From positions 11,733,312 to 11,797,311 of the forward strand of contig NC_092675.1 in assembly GCF_964355755.1 (NCBI RefSeq): DNA of 64,000 nt. Direction: 5' to 3'. Under the pieces are notes generated by a model, which was not told the origin of the DNA, searched no databases, and was given only the letters and a program-made list of their open reading frames with translations. Source of the DNA: Antedon mediterranea (taxonomy: Eukaryota > Echinodermata > Crinoidea > Comatulida > Antedonidae). A program made the position numbers and the translations under genes. Below are positions 32,917-45,306 of this stretch, piece after piece; the first letter of the stretch is position 1; the number at the start of each line of letters is the position of its first letter.

Positions 32917-34428
32917 TTTTTTTTCTGTATTCTTCTTTCTTTCTGTCATTTTTGTGCAGAGCATATCTCAAAAACGTGTACAGTTAACATTTCATAACTT
33001 TGTCAACATATGGGCATTCACGTGAAGTTGTGCTTTTTTATTTTTGAATGACGTCAGAATTGCGCAACATGACTTACGCGCGTTTTAACGAATTTAGCGT
33101 ATTTAACATTAATCAAAAACCATATAACAATTTAAATTGAAACTTAGCAAAAGTTTAATTTATATTCTGCGCTAACCGACTGTGGAAAAAAAATGGCATG
33201 TTTCACACGAAGTTACACGCGCACGCGCGTTTAAAATTTTAAAATGCAAAAAATCAATTTCTAATCAACTTTCTACGTGTTTCATGTCATTTTGAGCATG
33301 TAAAAAATTCCCACGCGCGCGAATATATTTACGCGCGTGGTGCGCACGTAGCGTTGAAAACAATTTTTTTCACGTGATTTAGGTTTTTCCAGCCTTTTCT
33401 AGTAATTTTACCAACTTTTAAACGATTTCGACTTAAAATCACGTCATACGAGCCCAATTATGAAAAAGTTCAAAAATTCATCAAAATTTGTCAAAATTAT
33501 ACCTTTTTTTAAACAGTTGTAGTTTCTAAACTAAACGGTAAAAGTTGTTTTTATTACGTTTTCTGGAAGATGATGAGTTGTAGATATCGTATCATGCATC
33601 AATATGGCTAACCGGACATTTAGACGTCATCGTATGGCCACTCGAATATAAAATATAGGGATTTTTTCTCTTTTGTCATAGCGCATCACATTTAATAGAG
33701 CGCATCTCCACTTATCCGTTTTCCATTTTCACGCCGATTTTGATATTGTCTAGGTCAATCAACTATCCTTTGCATGAGTTAAAAATATTTTAATTTTTAT
33801 GACGTCATCATGCCTAAAAATTTAAATTACGTGTGCCTTTAATTTCATCTTTACAGTAAATTTTAATCTGTTATAGCTCGTACGAATAAAATGTGATAAT
33901 CACGATTAAAACGTTTTCTGGAAGCTCTTGGATTGTAGATACAAAATCATGTAAAAATGTTGCCATTCGGATGTTGTGACGTCATCATATGGCCAGTTAA
34001 ATAAGAAGAGTCGTATTTTTATCTTTTGCGTCATAATTCATTACATTTAAAAGAGCGTGCATCAATATTGCACGTATTCAAATTTCTTCTGCACTTTAAT
34101 ATGTTGTTACTGAGATAATTTCCTTCCCAAATCGCTGTCTTAGTTTTTCATTTTGATACCGTTGCCATGTTAAAAATAGGAATAAACGGGGGGTCCCGTA
34201 ATTTCACCTATTCTACACTGTATGTAATATGTATACAGATTATATTGTATATACTATATCATATATGACACAAAATAACAGAATTCAGCAATAACAACAT
34301 ATCATATTCTTCAGTTCAGGTCATAATGCCATAATCTTTTTCTGTGTGCAATATTCTAACGTATCACGTGCACGTGGCGTTTGTCGTGCGGATAACTAAC
34401 TCGTCAAAGTGACGAGTTACATGTCTAG
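32917..34428 (+). mobile_element. Helitron2-like repeat unit, type B, without 5' hairpin
   Basis: Begins directly after the previous CTAG with a TTTTTTTCTGTATTC leader. Ends CTAG at 34425-34428. Confidence 0.65.
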
Positions 34429-36000
34429 TTAGTTATCCGCTTAGTAGCGGATAACTCCTTGTAATCGTCCTGTTTCAATTTTATATTATTCTTCTGTCTT
34501 TCTCCCTCACTTTTTGTGCAGAGCGTATCTCTAAAATGGGTAAACATAACATTTCATAACTTTGTCAACATATGGGCATTTACGTGAAGTTGTGCACCTC
34601 CTATTTTTTAATGACGTCAGAGTTGCGCAACGTGACTTACGCGCGATTTTATGATTTTTTATGATTGCTCATAGACTAAAAACCAAGCATAATTTAGTTT
34701 TGACACTTTGTGAAAATTTAAGTCATATTAAGTGCAAACTTTTTATTGATTAAAAATGGCATGTTTTACAAGAAGTTACGCGCGCACGCGCATTTAAAGT
34801 TTCAAAATGCGTAAAATTAATTTTTAATCAACTTTTTACACGACTCATGACATTTCGCGCATGTCAAAAATTCCCACGTGCACGCATTTTTTTACGCGCG
34901 CGGTGGCCACGTACCGTGAAAAACATCTTTTTTTCTCATGAATTATGTTTTTCCAGCCTTCTAGAGTAATTTTACCATTTTAAAACCATTTGTGACTTTA
35001 AATTACGTCATACGAGCACGTCGAATTGGAAAATTTACGCGCGTTTTTGATCAAAAAGCTAAAAAAATCGTCAAAATTATGCCTTTTTTTAAACAGTTGT
35101 AGTTTCTAAACTAAACGGTGAAAGTTATTTTTATTACATATTCTGGAAGTTGATGAGTTGTAGATATCAAATCATACATTAATATGGCTAACAGGACATT
35201 TTGACGTCATCGTATGGCCACACAAATATAAAATATAGGATTTTTGTCTCTTTCGTTATTGCTCATCACATTCAATGGAGCGCATCACGCTTATCCGTAT
35301 TCCATTTTCTCCGAGATTTTAATATTGTCTAGGTCAATCAACTACCTTTCGCATGAGCTAAAAATATTTTAATATTTGTAACGTCATCATGCCTAAAAAT
35401 GTTAATTACTTGGGTCATTAATTTCATCTTTACAGTAAATTTTAATCTGTTATCGCTCGTAAGAACAAAATGGGATAATCACGATTAAAATGTTTTCTGG
35501 AAGCTATTGGATTGTAGATACGAAATCATGTAAACATTTTGCCAATCGGATGTTGTGACGTCATCATATGGCCAGTTAAATAAAAAAAGTCGTATTTTCA
35601 TCTTTTGCGTCATAGTTCATTACATTTAAAAGAACGTGCATCAATATTTCACGTGTTCAAATTTCTTCCACACGTTAATATGTTGTTGCTGAGATAATTT
35701 CCTTCCGAAATTGCTACATTCGCGTTTCATTTTGAAACCGTCAATATGTTAAAAATTTGAATAAATAGCGGGTCCCGTAATTTCACCTATTCTACACTGT
35801 ATGTGATATGTATACAGATTATACTGTGTATACTATATGACACAAAATAACAGAATTCAGCACTAAAAACATATCATATTCTTCAGTTCAGGTCACAATG
35901 CCATAATCTTTTTCCGTGTGCAATATTCCAACGTATGACGTGCACGTGGCGTTTGTCGTGCGGATAACTAACTCGTCAAATTGACGAGTTTCATGTCTAG
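34429..36000 (+). mobile_element. Helitron2-like repeat unit, type B, complete-looking
   Basis: Starts with the AGTTATCCGC hairpin (loop TTAGTA) immediately after the preceding CTAG. Ends with GCGGATAACT, a hairpin and CTAG at 35997-36000. It is the clearest single example of both ends flanking one body. Confidence 0.7.
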
Positions 36001-37520
36001 TTCTTATTTCTTTCCTTCCATTTTTGTGTAGAGCGTTTCTCTAACATGTGTAAACGTAACATTTCATAACTTTGACAACATGTGGGCATTTATGTGAAGT
36101 TGTGCACCTCCTATTTTTGAATGACGTCAGAGGTGCGCAACGTGACTTACGCGCGATTTTATGAATTTCGCGTATTTAACATAGGTCAAAAACCAAATAA
36201 CATTTTGAATTGAAACTTTGCAGAAGTTTAATTTATATCGTGCGCTAACTTTCTGTGGAAAAAAAATTGCGAGGTTTACACAAATTTACGCGCGCACGCG
36301 CATTTAAAATTTGAAAATGCGAAAAATCAATTTCTAATCGACTTTCTACGCGTTTCATGTCATTTTGAGCATGTCAAAAATTCCCACGCGCCCGATATTT
36401 TTTACGCGCGCGGTACGCACGTAGCGTTAAAAACATCGCTTTTTCGAGTGATTTATGTTTTTCCAGCCTTTTCTAGTAATTTTACAAACTTTTAAACAAT
36501 TTTGACTTAAAATGACGTTATATACGAGCACGTAGAATTTAACAATTTGCACGGGTTTTTGATGAAAAAAATCAAAAATTCGTCAAAATTAAGCCTTTTT
36601 TTAAACAGTCGTAGTTTCTATACCAAACAATGAAAGTTATTTTTGTTACATATTCTGGAAGTTGATGAGTTGTAGATATCGGATCATGCATTAATATGGC
36701 TAACAGGACATTGTGATGTCATCGTAAGGCCACGCGAATATAAAATTTAGGATTTTTGTATCTTTCTTCATAGCTCATCACATTTAATAGAGCGCATCTA
36801 CACTTATCCGTTTTCCATTTTCACCCCGATTTTGATATTGTCTAGGTCAATCAACTATCTTTCGCATGAGTTAAAAATATTTTTATTTTTATGACGTCAT
36901 CATGCCTAAAAATTTAAATTACGTGTGGCATAAATTTCATATTTACAGTAAAATTTAATCTGTTATAGCTCGTAAGAATGAAATGTGATAATCATGATTA
37001 AAACGTTTTCTGGAAGCTATTGAATTGTAGATACGAAATCATGTGAACATTTTGCTAATCAGACGTTGTGACGTCATCATATGGCCAGTTATATAAAAAA
37101 AGTCGTATTTTCATCTTTTGCGTTATAATTCATTACATTTAAAAGAGCGCGCATCAATATTTTACGTATTCAAATTTCTTGTACACGCTAATATGTTGTT
37201 GCTGAGATAATTTCCTTCCGAAATTGCTACCTTCGCGTTTCATTTTGAAACCGTCAGCATGTTAAAAATTGGAATAAATAGCGGGTCCCGTATTTTCCCC
37301 TATTCTACACTGTATGTGATTGTGATATGTATACAGATTTTACTGTGTATACTATATGACACAAAATAACAGAATTCAGCAATAACAACATAATCATATT
37401 CTTCAGTCCAGGTCATAATGCCATAATCTTTTTCCGTGTGCAATATTCCAACGTATGACGTGCTCGTGGCGTTTGTCGTGCGGATAACTAACTCGTCAAA
37501 GTGACGAGTTTCATGTCTAG
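36001..37520 (+). mobile_element. Helitron2-like repeat unit, type B
   Basis: Ends CTAG at 37517-37520. From about 36366 on it is copied nearly exactly 1601 bp downstream. Confidence 0.65.
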
Positions 37521-39121
37521 TATTATTCTTCTTTCTTTCTCCTCCATTTTTGTGTCTCGCGTATCTCAAAAACTTGTACACATAACATTTCATAACTTTG
37601 TCATCATATGGACATTTACGTGAAGTTGTGCACCTCCTATTTTTTAATGACGTCAGAGTTGCGCAACGTGACTTACGCGCGATTTTATGAATTTCATTGA
37701 TTGATCATAGGATAAAAAATAAAAGTCATTTTGTATTGACACTTGGTGAATATTTAAGTCATATCAAGGGCAAACTTTCTATGGATTAAAAATGGCATGT
37801 TTTACAAGAAGTTTACGTGCACACGCGCATTTCTCCTCCATTTTTGTGTCTCGCGTATCTCAAAAACTTGTAAATATAACATTTCATAACTTTGTCAACA
37901 TATGGGCATTCACGTGAAGTTGTGCACCTCCTATTGGGAATGACCTCAGAAATGCGCATTGTCATTTGAGCATGTCAAAAATTCCCACGCGCCCGATATT
38001 TTTTACGCGCGCGGTACGCACGTAGCGTTAAAAACATCGCTTTTTCGAGTGATTTATGTTTTTCCAGCCTTTTCTAGTAATTTTACAAACTTTTAAACAA
38101 TTTTGACTTAAAATGACGTTATATACGAGCACGTAGAATTTAACAATTTGCACGGGTTTTTGATGAAAAAAATCAAAAATTCGTCAAAATTAAGCCTTTT
38201 TTTAAACAGTCGTAGTTTCTATACCAAACAATGAAAGTTATTTTTGTTACATATTCTGGAAGTTGATGAGTTGTAGATATCGGATCATGCATTAATATGG
38301 CTAACAGGACATTGTGATGTCATCGTAAGGCCACGCGAATATAAAATTTAGGATTTTTGTATCTTTCTTCATAGCTCATCACATTTAATAGAGCGCATCT
38401 ACACTTATCCGTTTTCCATTTTCACCCCGATTTTGATATTGTCTAGGTCAATCAACTATCTTTCGCATGAGTTAAAAATATTTTTATTTTTATGACGTCA
38501 TCATGCCTAAAAATTTAAATTACGTGTGGCATAAATTTCATATTTACAGTAAAATTTAATCTGTTATAGCTCGTAAGAATGAAATGTGATAATCATGATT
38601 AAAACGTTTTCTGGAAGCTATTGAATTGTAGATACGAAATCATGTGAACATTTTGCTAATCAGACGTTGTGACGTCATCATATGGCCAGTTATATAAAAA
38701 AAGTCGTATTTTCATCTTTTGCGTTATAATTCATTACATTTAAAAGAGCGCGCATCAATATTTTACGTATTCAAATTTCTTGTACACGCTAATATGTTGT
38801 TGCTGAGATAATTTCCTTCCGAAATTGCTACCTTCGCGTTTCATTTTGAAACCGTCAGCATGTTAAAAATTGGAATAAATAGCGGGTCCCGTATTTTCCC
38901 CTATTCTACACTGTATGTGATTGTGATATGTATACAGATTTTACTGTGTATACTATATGACACAAAATAACAGAATTCAGCAATAACAACATAATCATAT
39001 TCTTCAGTCCAGGTCATAATGCCATAATCTTTTTCCGTGTGCAATATTCCAACGTATGACGTGCTCGTGGCGTTTGTCGTGCGGATAACTAACTCGTCAA
39101 AGTGACGAGTTTCATGTCTAG
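37521..39121 (+). mobile_element. Helitron2-like repeat unit, type B, rearranged 5' part
   Basis: Its first 315 bp (to the CACACGCGCATTTCT junction near 37830) are followed by a second copy of the same leader, then by the duplicated body. Ends CTAG at 39118-39121. Confidence 0.65.
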
Positions 39122-40519
39122 TATTATTCTTCTTTCTTTCTCCTCCATTTTTGTGTCTCGCGTATCTCAAAAACTTGTACACATAACATTTCATAACTTT
39201 GTCATCATATGGACATTTACGTGAAGTTGTGCACCTCCTATTTTTTAATGACGTCAGAGTTGCGCAACGTGACTTACGCGCGATTTTATGAATTTCATTG
39301 ATTGATCATAGGATAAAAAATAAAAGTCATTTTGTATTGACACTTGGTGAATATTTAAGTCATATCAAGGGCAAACTTTCTATGGATTAAAAATGGCATG
39401 TTTTACAAGAAGTTTACGTGCACACGCGCATTTCTACTCCATTTTTGTGTCTCGCGTATCTCAAAAACTTGTAAATATAACATTTCATAACTTTGTCAAC
39501 ATATGGGCATTCACGTGAAGTTGTGCACCTCCTATTGTGAATGACCTCAGAAATGCGCAACGTGACTTACGCGTGATTTTATGAATTTCGCGTATTTAAC
39601 ATAGATTGAAAACCATATAACAATTTAAATTGAAACTTAGCAAAAGTTTAATTTATATCTTGCGCTAACTTTTTGTGCACTAAAAATGGCATGTTTTACA
39701 CGAAGTTACGCGCGCACGCGCATTTAAAATTTAAAATGCGCAAAATTTCTACGCTGATCATGACATTTTGAGCATGTCAAAAATTCCCACGCGCGCGAAC
39801 AATCTTGCGCGCGTGGTCCGCACGTAGCGCTAAAAACATCTTTTTTGCGTGAATTATGTTTTTTCAGCCTTTTATAGTAATTTTATCAACTTTTAAAACA
39901 ATTTAGACTTAAAATTACGTCATACGAGCACGTCGAATTGTACAATTTGTGCGTGTTTTTAATGAAAAAATTCAAATATTCGTCAAAATTATGCCTTTTT
40001 TTAAACAATCATAGATTCTAAACTACAAGGTAAACTTTTTTTTACTTACATGTTCTGGAAGGTGATGAGTTGTAGATATCGGATCATTAATCAATATGGT
40101 TAACCGGACATTGTGACGTCATCGTATGGTCACACGAATGTAAAATATAGGATTTATGTCTCTTTCGTTATTGCTCCTCACATTAAATGGAGCGCATCAC
40201 CGTTATCTGTATTCCTTTTTCTCCGAGATTTTAATATTGTCTAGGTCAATCAACTATCTTATGCATGTGTTAAAAATATTAAATTTTTATGACATCATCA
40301 TGCCTAAAACTTTAAATTAGGTGTATACAGATTATACTGTGTACTTTAAAATGTATACTATATGACACAAAATAGACAGAATTTAGCACTAACAACATAT
40401 CATATTCTTCAGTTCAGGTCATAATGCCATAATCTTTTTCTGTGTGCAACATTCCAACGTATGACGTGCACGTGGCGTTTGTCGAGCGGATAACTAACTC
40501 GTCAAAGTTTCATGTCTAG
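39122..40519 (+). mobile_element. Helitron2-like repeat unit, broken 3' hairpin
   Basis: Ends CTAG at 40516-40519, but the terminal hairpin has lost its right arm (ACTCGTCAAAG runs straight into TTTCATGT). Closely similar to 60966-62380, in which the hairpin is intact. Confidence 0.65.
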
Positions 40520-42050
40520 TTCTTTCTTTCTGTCAATTTTGTGTCTCGCGTATCTCAAAAACTTGTAAACAAAACATTTTATAACTTTGTCAACATTTGG
40601 GCATTCACGTGAAATTGTGCACCTCCTATTGTGAATGACGTCAGAATTGCGCAACGTGATTTACGCGCGTTTTAACGAATTTCGCGTATTTAACATAGAT
40701 CGAAAACCATATAGCAATTTAAATTGAAACTTAACAAAAGTTTAATTTATATCTTGCGCTAACTGACTGTGGAAAAAAAATGGCATGTTTCACAAGAAGT
40801 TACGCGCGCACGGGCGTTTAAAATTTCAAAATGCGAAAAATCAATTTCTAATCAACTTTCTACGCGTTTCATGTCATTTTGAGCATGTCAAAAATTCCCA
40901 CGCGCGCGCATATTTTTACTCGCACGGTGCGCACGTAGCGTTGAAAATAAATTTTTTCGCTTGATTCATGTTTTTCCAGCTTTTTCTGGTAATTTTACCA
41001 ACTTTTGAACAATTTTGACTTAAAATTACGTCATACGGGCACATCCACTTGGATAATTTACGTGCGTTTTTGATGAAAAAGTTCAAAAATTTGTCAAAAT
41101 TCGTCAAAATTATGCCTTTTTTTAAACATTCATAGATTCTAAACTACGAGGTGAACTTTTTTTAAATTATATATTCTGGAAGTTGATGAGTTGTAGATAT
41201 GGAATCATGCATTAATATGGCTAATCGGACATTATAACGTCATCGTATGGCCACGCGAATATAAAATATAGGATTTTTATATCTTTCGTCATAGCGCATC
41301 ACATTTAATAGAGCGCATCTCCACTTATCCGTTTTTTATTTTCACCCCGATTTTGATATTGTCTAGGTGAATGAACTATCTTTTGCATGAGTTAAAAATA
41401 TTTTAATTTTTATGACGTCATCATGTCGAAAATTGTAAATAACGTGGGTCACTTATTTTCATCTTTACAGTAAATTTCAATCTGTTATAGCTCATCAGAA
41501 TTAAAAGTGATAATCATGATTAAAACGTTTTCTGGAAGCTATGGGATTGTAGATACGAATTCATGTAAACATTTTGCCAATCGGATGTTGTGACGTCATC
41601 ATATGGCCAGTTGAATAAAAAAAGTTGTATTTTCATATTTTGCGTAATAGTTCATCACATTTAAAAGGGTGCGCATCTATATTTTACGTATTCAAATTTT
41701 TTCTACACGTTAATATGTTGTTCCTAAGATAATTTCCTTCTGAAATTGCTATCTAAGTGTTTCATTTTGATACCGTCGCCATGTTAAAAATTGGAATAAA
41801 TGGCGGGTCCCGTAATTTCACCTTTTCTACACTGTATGTAATATGTATGCAGATTATACTGTAGTGTTTGCATGTATACTATATGACACAAAATTGACAG
41901 AATTCAGCACTAACAGCATATCATATTCTTCAGTTCTTGTCATAATGCCTTAATCTTTATCTGTGTGCAATATTCCAACGTATGACGTGCACGTGGCGTT
42001 TGTCGTGGTGCGGATAACTAACTCGTCAAAGTGACGAGTTTCATGTCTAG
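40520..42050 (+). mobile_element. Helitron2-like repeat unit, type B
   Basis: Ends CTAG at 42047-42050. Closely similar to 56266-57791. Confidence 0.65.
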
Positions 42051-42940
42051 TTTTTCTTTTTTCTTTTGTTTTAATTCCTCCATAATGTTAAAAACAATTT
42101 AATTCATTACTGATTTATGGTTAATCAATCAATAAATCAATTCAATACCAGGGGCGCAATCAGCGATGAAATCAAGGGCGGGGTCACCGATAATAGACTC
42201 CCCTGAGCCACCAAGGGACCCCTGCCGTTCCAGGGAAATCTAGATCATTTGAATCAGTTTACACACGGACAAATATGACAATGTTGACACTAATATTTAT
42301 GTTTTTCTCTGTTCTTACGGTGTTGCATTTTAAATCAAACTGCCTGTAGCGATATTTGCCGCACTGTTGCATCAATACATCGTTTCAATGTACAATGTTT
42401 CTATTTTGATACAATTCGGCCAAATTTACTAATTTGCATAAAGTGACGCAGATTTTTTTTTTGGTAATCTTAATGAAATTAAAGGATTTTGATTTGCATA
42501 TGGCTAGAACACCAATATTTAACCTTGCAGTTCTTTCAACGGCGAGCCAAGGACAATAGATGTGGTATCATGGGGTAAAATACTCACTGCTAATTTACAT
42601 CGAGAGAGCATTGACCATCATCTTTAAAAGTTTACATGATAAGTCCTAGTATGTAATAATAACGTTGATTTATGAGAGAGTAGGAAAAAACACAGAGAAA
42701 TATCTCTTTGAAACGAGAAAATCGAGACTAAAAAAGTTGTGCATGCTCACTCACCCACTGCTAGTTTACCACTTATTTTGAACATTAAACTAAAAGGTCA
42801 CTTCATTTTTTAAATTGAAAGAATGGATTGACACAGTCATTGCATCGGACCTTGTGCAATGTGTTTTGCATGCAGTATTTTATTTATGTATTATAAAAAA
42901 TGGAAAAAAGGGGGCCCTTGACACTCCCCAGCCTTGTGAT
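42051..42940. other. Spacer without recognised gene
   Basis: Unlike the flanking arrays in composition. Short open frames only. Confidence 0.4.
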
Positions 42941-42949
42941 GCTCGCATA

Positions 42950-43012
42950 GCCCCCACGTCGGGTAATTTATCCCCCACGTCGGGTAATTTATCCCCCTCG
43001 TCGGGAAGATCC
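42950..43012. repeat. 21-bp tandem repeat, three copies
   Basis: CCCCACGTCGGGTAATTTAT is repeated. The third copy has CTCGTCGGG and breaks off. Confidence 0.8.
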
Positions 43013-43030
43013 TGGCCCCACAGCTTTATC

Positions 43031-44290
43031 TAGTATACAGTACATAGTATACTGTATACATACTATATCAGTGTAGCATACAGTAAGTGAAATTATGGGA
43101 CCCTCCTTTTATTCATTTTTTAACATAACATCATCAAAATAAAACAGATAGCAATAGCTGGAGATAGCAATTTCAAAAGAAAATTATTTGAGCAACAACA
43201 TATTACTGTACATTTTGAAGAAAGTTGGATGTAGAATATAGATGCGCGCTCTTTTAAATGTGTTAAACAATGATGCAACAGCGACATTTTTTATTCAACT
43301 GGCCATGTGATGATGTCACAACATCCAAAAGGCAAAATTTGAATTCATATCAACAATTCAACCGCTTCCAGAACACATTTTCATAACTTGTATCACATTT
43401 CATTCGGAGGAGCTGTAATAACAGATTGAAATTTATAAATAAAGATGAAAATAAGTGTTTGTTAAAATTTGTTGACATGATGTCATTATCAAAATTTAAA
43501 TGGTTTTTACTCATGCGAACGATAATTGATTGAGCAAACAAATATTAAATCTAGGGGAAATTAATGTACGGATTGCAAGATATTTTTTTCATTCATGTGG
43601 CCATATGATGTCGTCACAACATCCCATAGGTAAACATTTTACGTTAATTCATATCTAAAACATATCTGCTTGCATAATAAGTTTATAAAAAGTAGGGGTC
43701 ACCATTGATGAACTATAATAGATTCAATATAAGTATGATTTTTTTTTCAACTAAAATGTCTAATTCAGCGTGTTCGTATAACATGAAATGGGTTCAATTT
43801 TTTTTAATTACTGGGAAAGACTACAGAAATATAATTTAATTGAAAAAACAAGATTTTTACATTCCGTGTACAAAAAATGCACGTGCGTGGGAATTTTTTA
43901 TATGTGTAAAATTTCATGAATCGTTGAAAGTTGATTGGAAATTAATTTTGCGAATTTTTAAGTTTTAAATGCACGTGTATGCGTAACTTTGTGTAAAACA
44001 CAGAAAGTTCACCCTTGATATGAATTAAAATTTTACCAAGTGATAATAAAAAATGGCTGTTAGTGTTTATTCTATGATCAATCATTTCAATCAATTCATT
44101 AAATCGTGTGTAAGTCATGTTGCACAATTCTGACGTCATTAAAAATAGGAATGCACAACTTCACGTAAATGTTGACAAAGCTATGAAATATTACGTTTGC
44201 ACATTTTAGATATACACAACCAACAAAAAAGGGACAGAAAGAAAAAATACTACAGAAAAAAAAATTATGATAAAATAACGAGGAGTTATC
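43031..44290 (-). mobile_element. Reversed, diverged Helitron2-like repeat unit
   Basis: Minus-strand reading gives GATAACTCCT near 44290, then the leader and the body in the same order as the plus-strand units, ending near 43031 at the TATACAGTATACT region. The 3' hairpin and CTAG are missing. It is much more diverged than the arrays, so it is an older copy. Confidence 0.65.
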
Positions 44291-44400
44291 AAGTTGGAAT
44301 TTATTCTGACTTGTTAAGCCTCCACTGATTGTGAGGGCGTTTGTTGTATGAGAGAATGTACTGTATCTGGTGTGTGAAATTCTGTGAAAATACTATATAT

Positions 44401-44471
44401 GGCTCTGTGGTCTAGTGGTATGATACTCGCCCTGTAAGCGAGAGGTTGCTGGTTCGAATCCCGTCAGAGAA
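44401..44471 (+). tRNA. tRNA-like sequence, unit 1, Pro-like body with UGU-position triplet
   Basis: It has a box A (TGGTCTAGTGG) and a box B (GGTTCGAATCC), a 5-bp anticodon stem CTCGC/GCGAG with loop CCTGTAA, and a TTTTTT terminator just downstream. The triplet in the anticodon position is TGT (threonine), yet the 5' half resembles tRNA-Pro. Position 33 is C rather than the near-universal U. The acceptor stem loses its outer two pairs and the T-stem has a mismatch. It could be a pseudogene or a tRNA-derived repeat with an active Pol III promoter. Confidence 0.45.
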
Positions 44472-44771
44472 ATTTTTTATACAACTAAAAAATATGGAAC
44501 TTTTGCCAATGAGCTATGCTCGACGCGATTATGAGATCATGTTCCGAATATGAGCACTGTTTCTATAATTTACAGTATGATTTATTTATTTATAATTTAC
44601 ACAGTGCTACGCAACACAATTGATTTACATAATACACAATATTATTTTAAAAACCGTTGCGAATTAAAGTTGGAATTTATTCTGACTTGTTAAGCCTCCA
44701 CTGATTGTGAGGGCGTTTGTTGTATGAGAGAATGTATCTGGTGGGTGAAAATTTATGAAAATACCATATAT

Positions 44772-44841
44772 GGCTCTGTGGTCTAGTGGTATGATACTCG
44801 CCCTGTAAGTGAGAGCTTGCAGGTTCGAATCCGCCAGAGAC
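44772..44841 (+). tRNA. tRNA-like sequence, unit 2
   Basis: Same body as unit 1, with a G-U pair in the anticodon stem (CTCGC/GTGAG) and a one-base loss in the T-arm. Box A and box B are kept and TTTTTT follows. Probably a decayed copy. Confidence 0.4.
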
Positions 44842-45139
44842 ATTTTTTATACAACTAAAAAATATGGAACTTTCGCTAATGAGCTACTGTATGCTCAACG
44901 CGATTATGAGAGCATGTTCCGAATATGAGCACTGTTTCTATAATTTACAGTATGATTTATATATAATTTACACAGTGCTACGCAACACAATTGATTTGCA
45001 TACACAATATTATTAAAAAAAACGTTGCGAATTAAATTTGGAATTTATTCTGACTTGTTAAGCCTCCACTGATTGTGAGGGCGTTTGTTGTATGAGAGAA
45101 TATATCTGGTGGGTGAAAATCTGTGAAAATACCATATAT

Positions 45140-45184
45140 GGCTCTGTGGTCTAGTGGTATGCAGGTTCGAATCCCGCCAGAGAC
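45140..45184 (+). pseudogene. tRNA-like sequence, unit 3, anticodon arm deleted
   Basis: Box A runs directly into box B (GGTATGCAGGTTCGAATCCC), so the anticodon arm is absent. Confidence 0.6.
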
Positions 45185-45306
45185 ATTTTTTTATACAACT
45201 AAAAAATACCGAACTTTCGCCAATGAGCTATGCTCGACGCGATTATGAGATCATGTTCCGAATATGAGCACTGTTTCTATAATTTACAGTATGATTTATC
45301 TATATA

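Noticed and set aside
37300-39194. Two identical 97-codon minus-strand frames
   Set aside because: They are copies of one segment of the non-coding repeat made identical by the 1601-bp duplication. The frame is short or altered in other units (60853, 62268).
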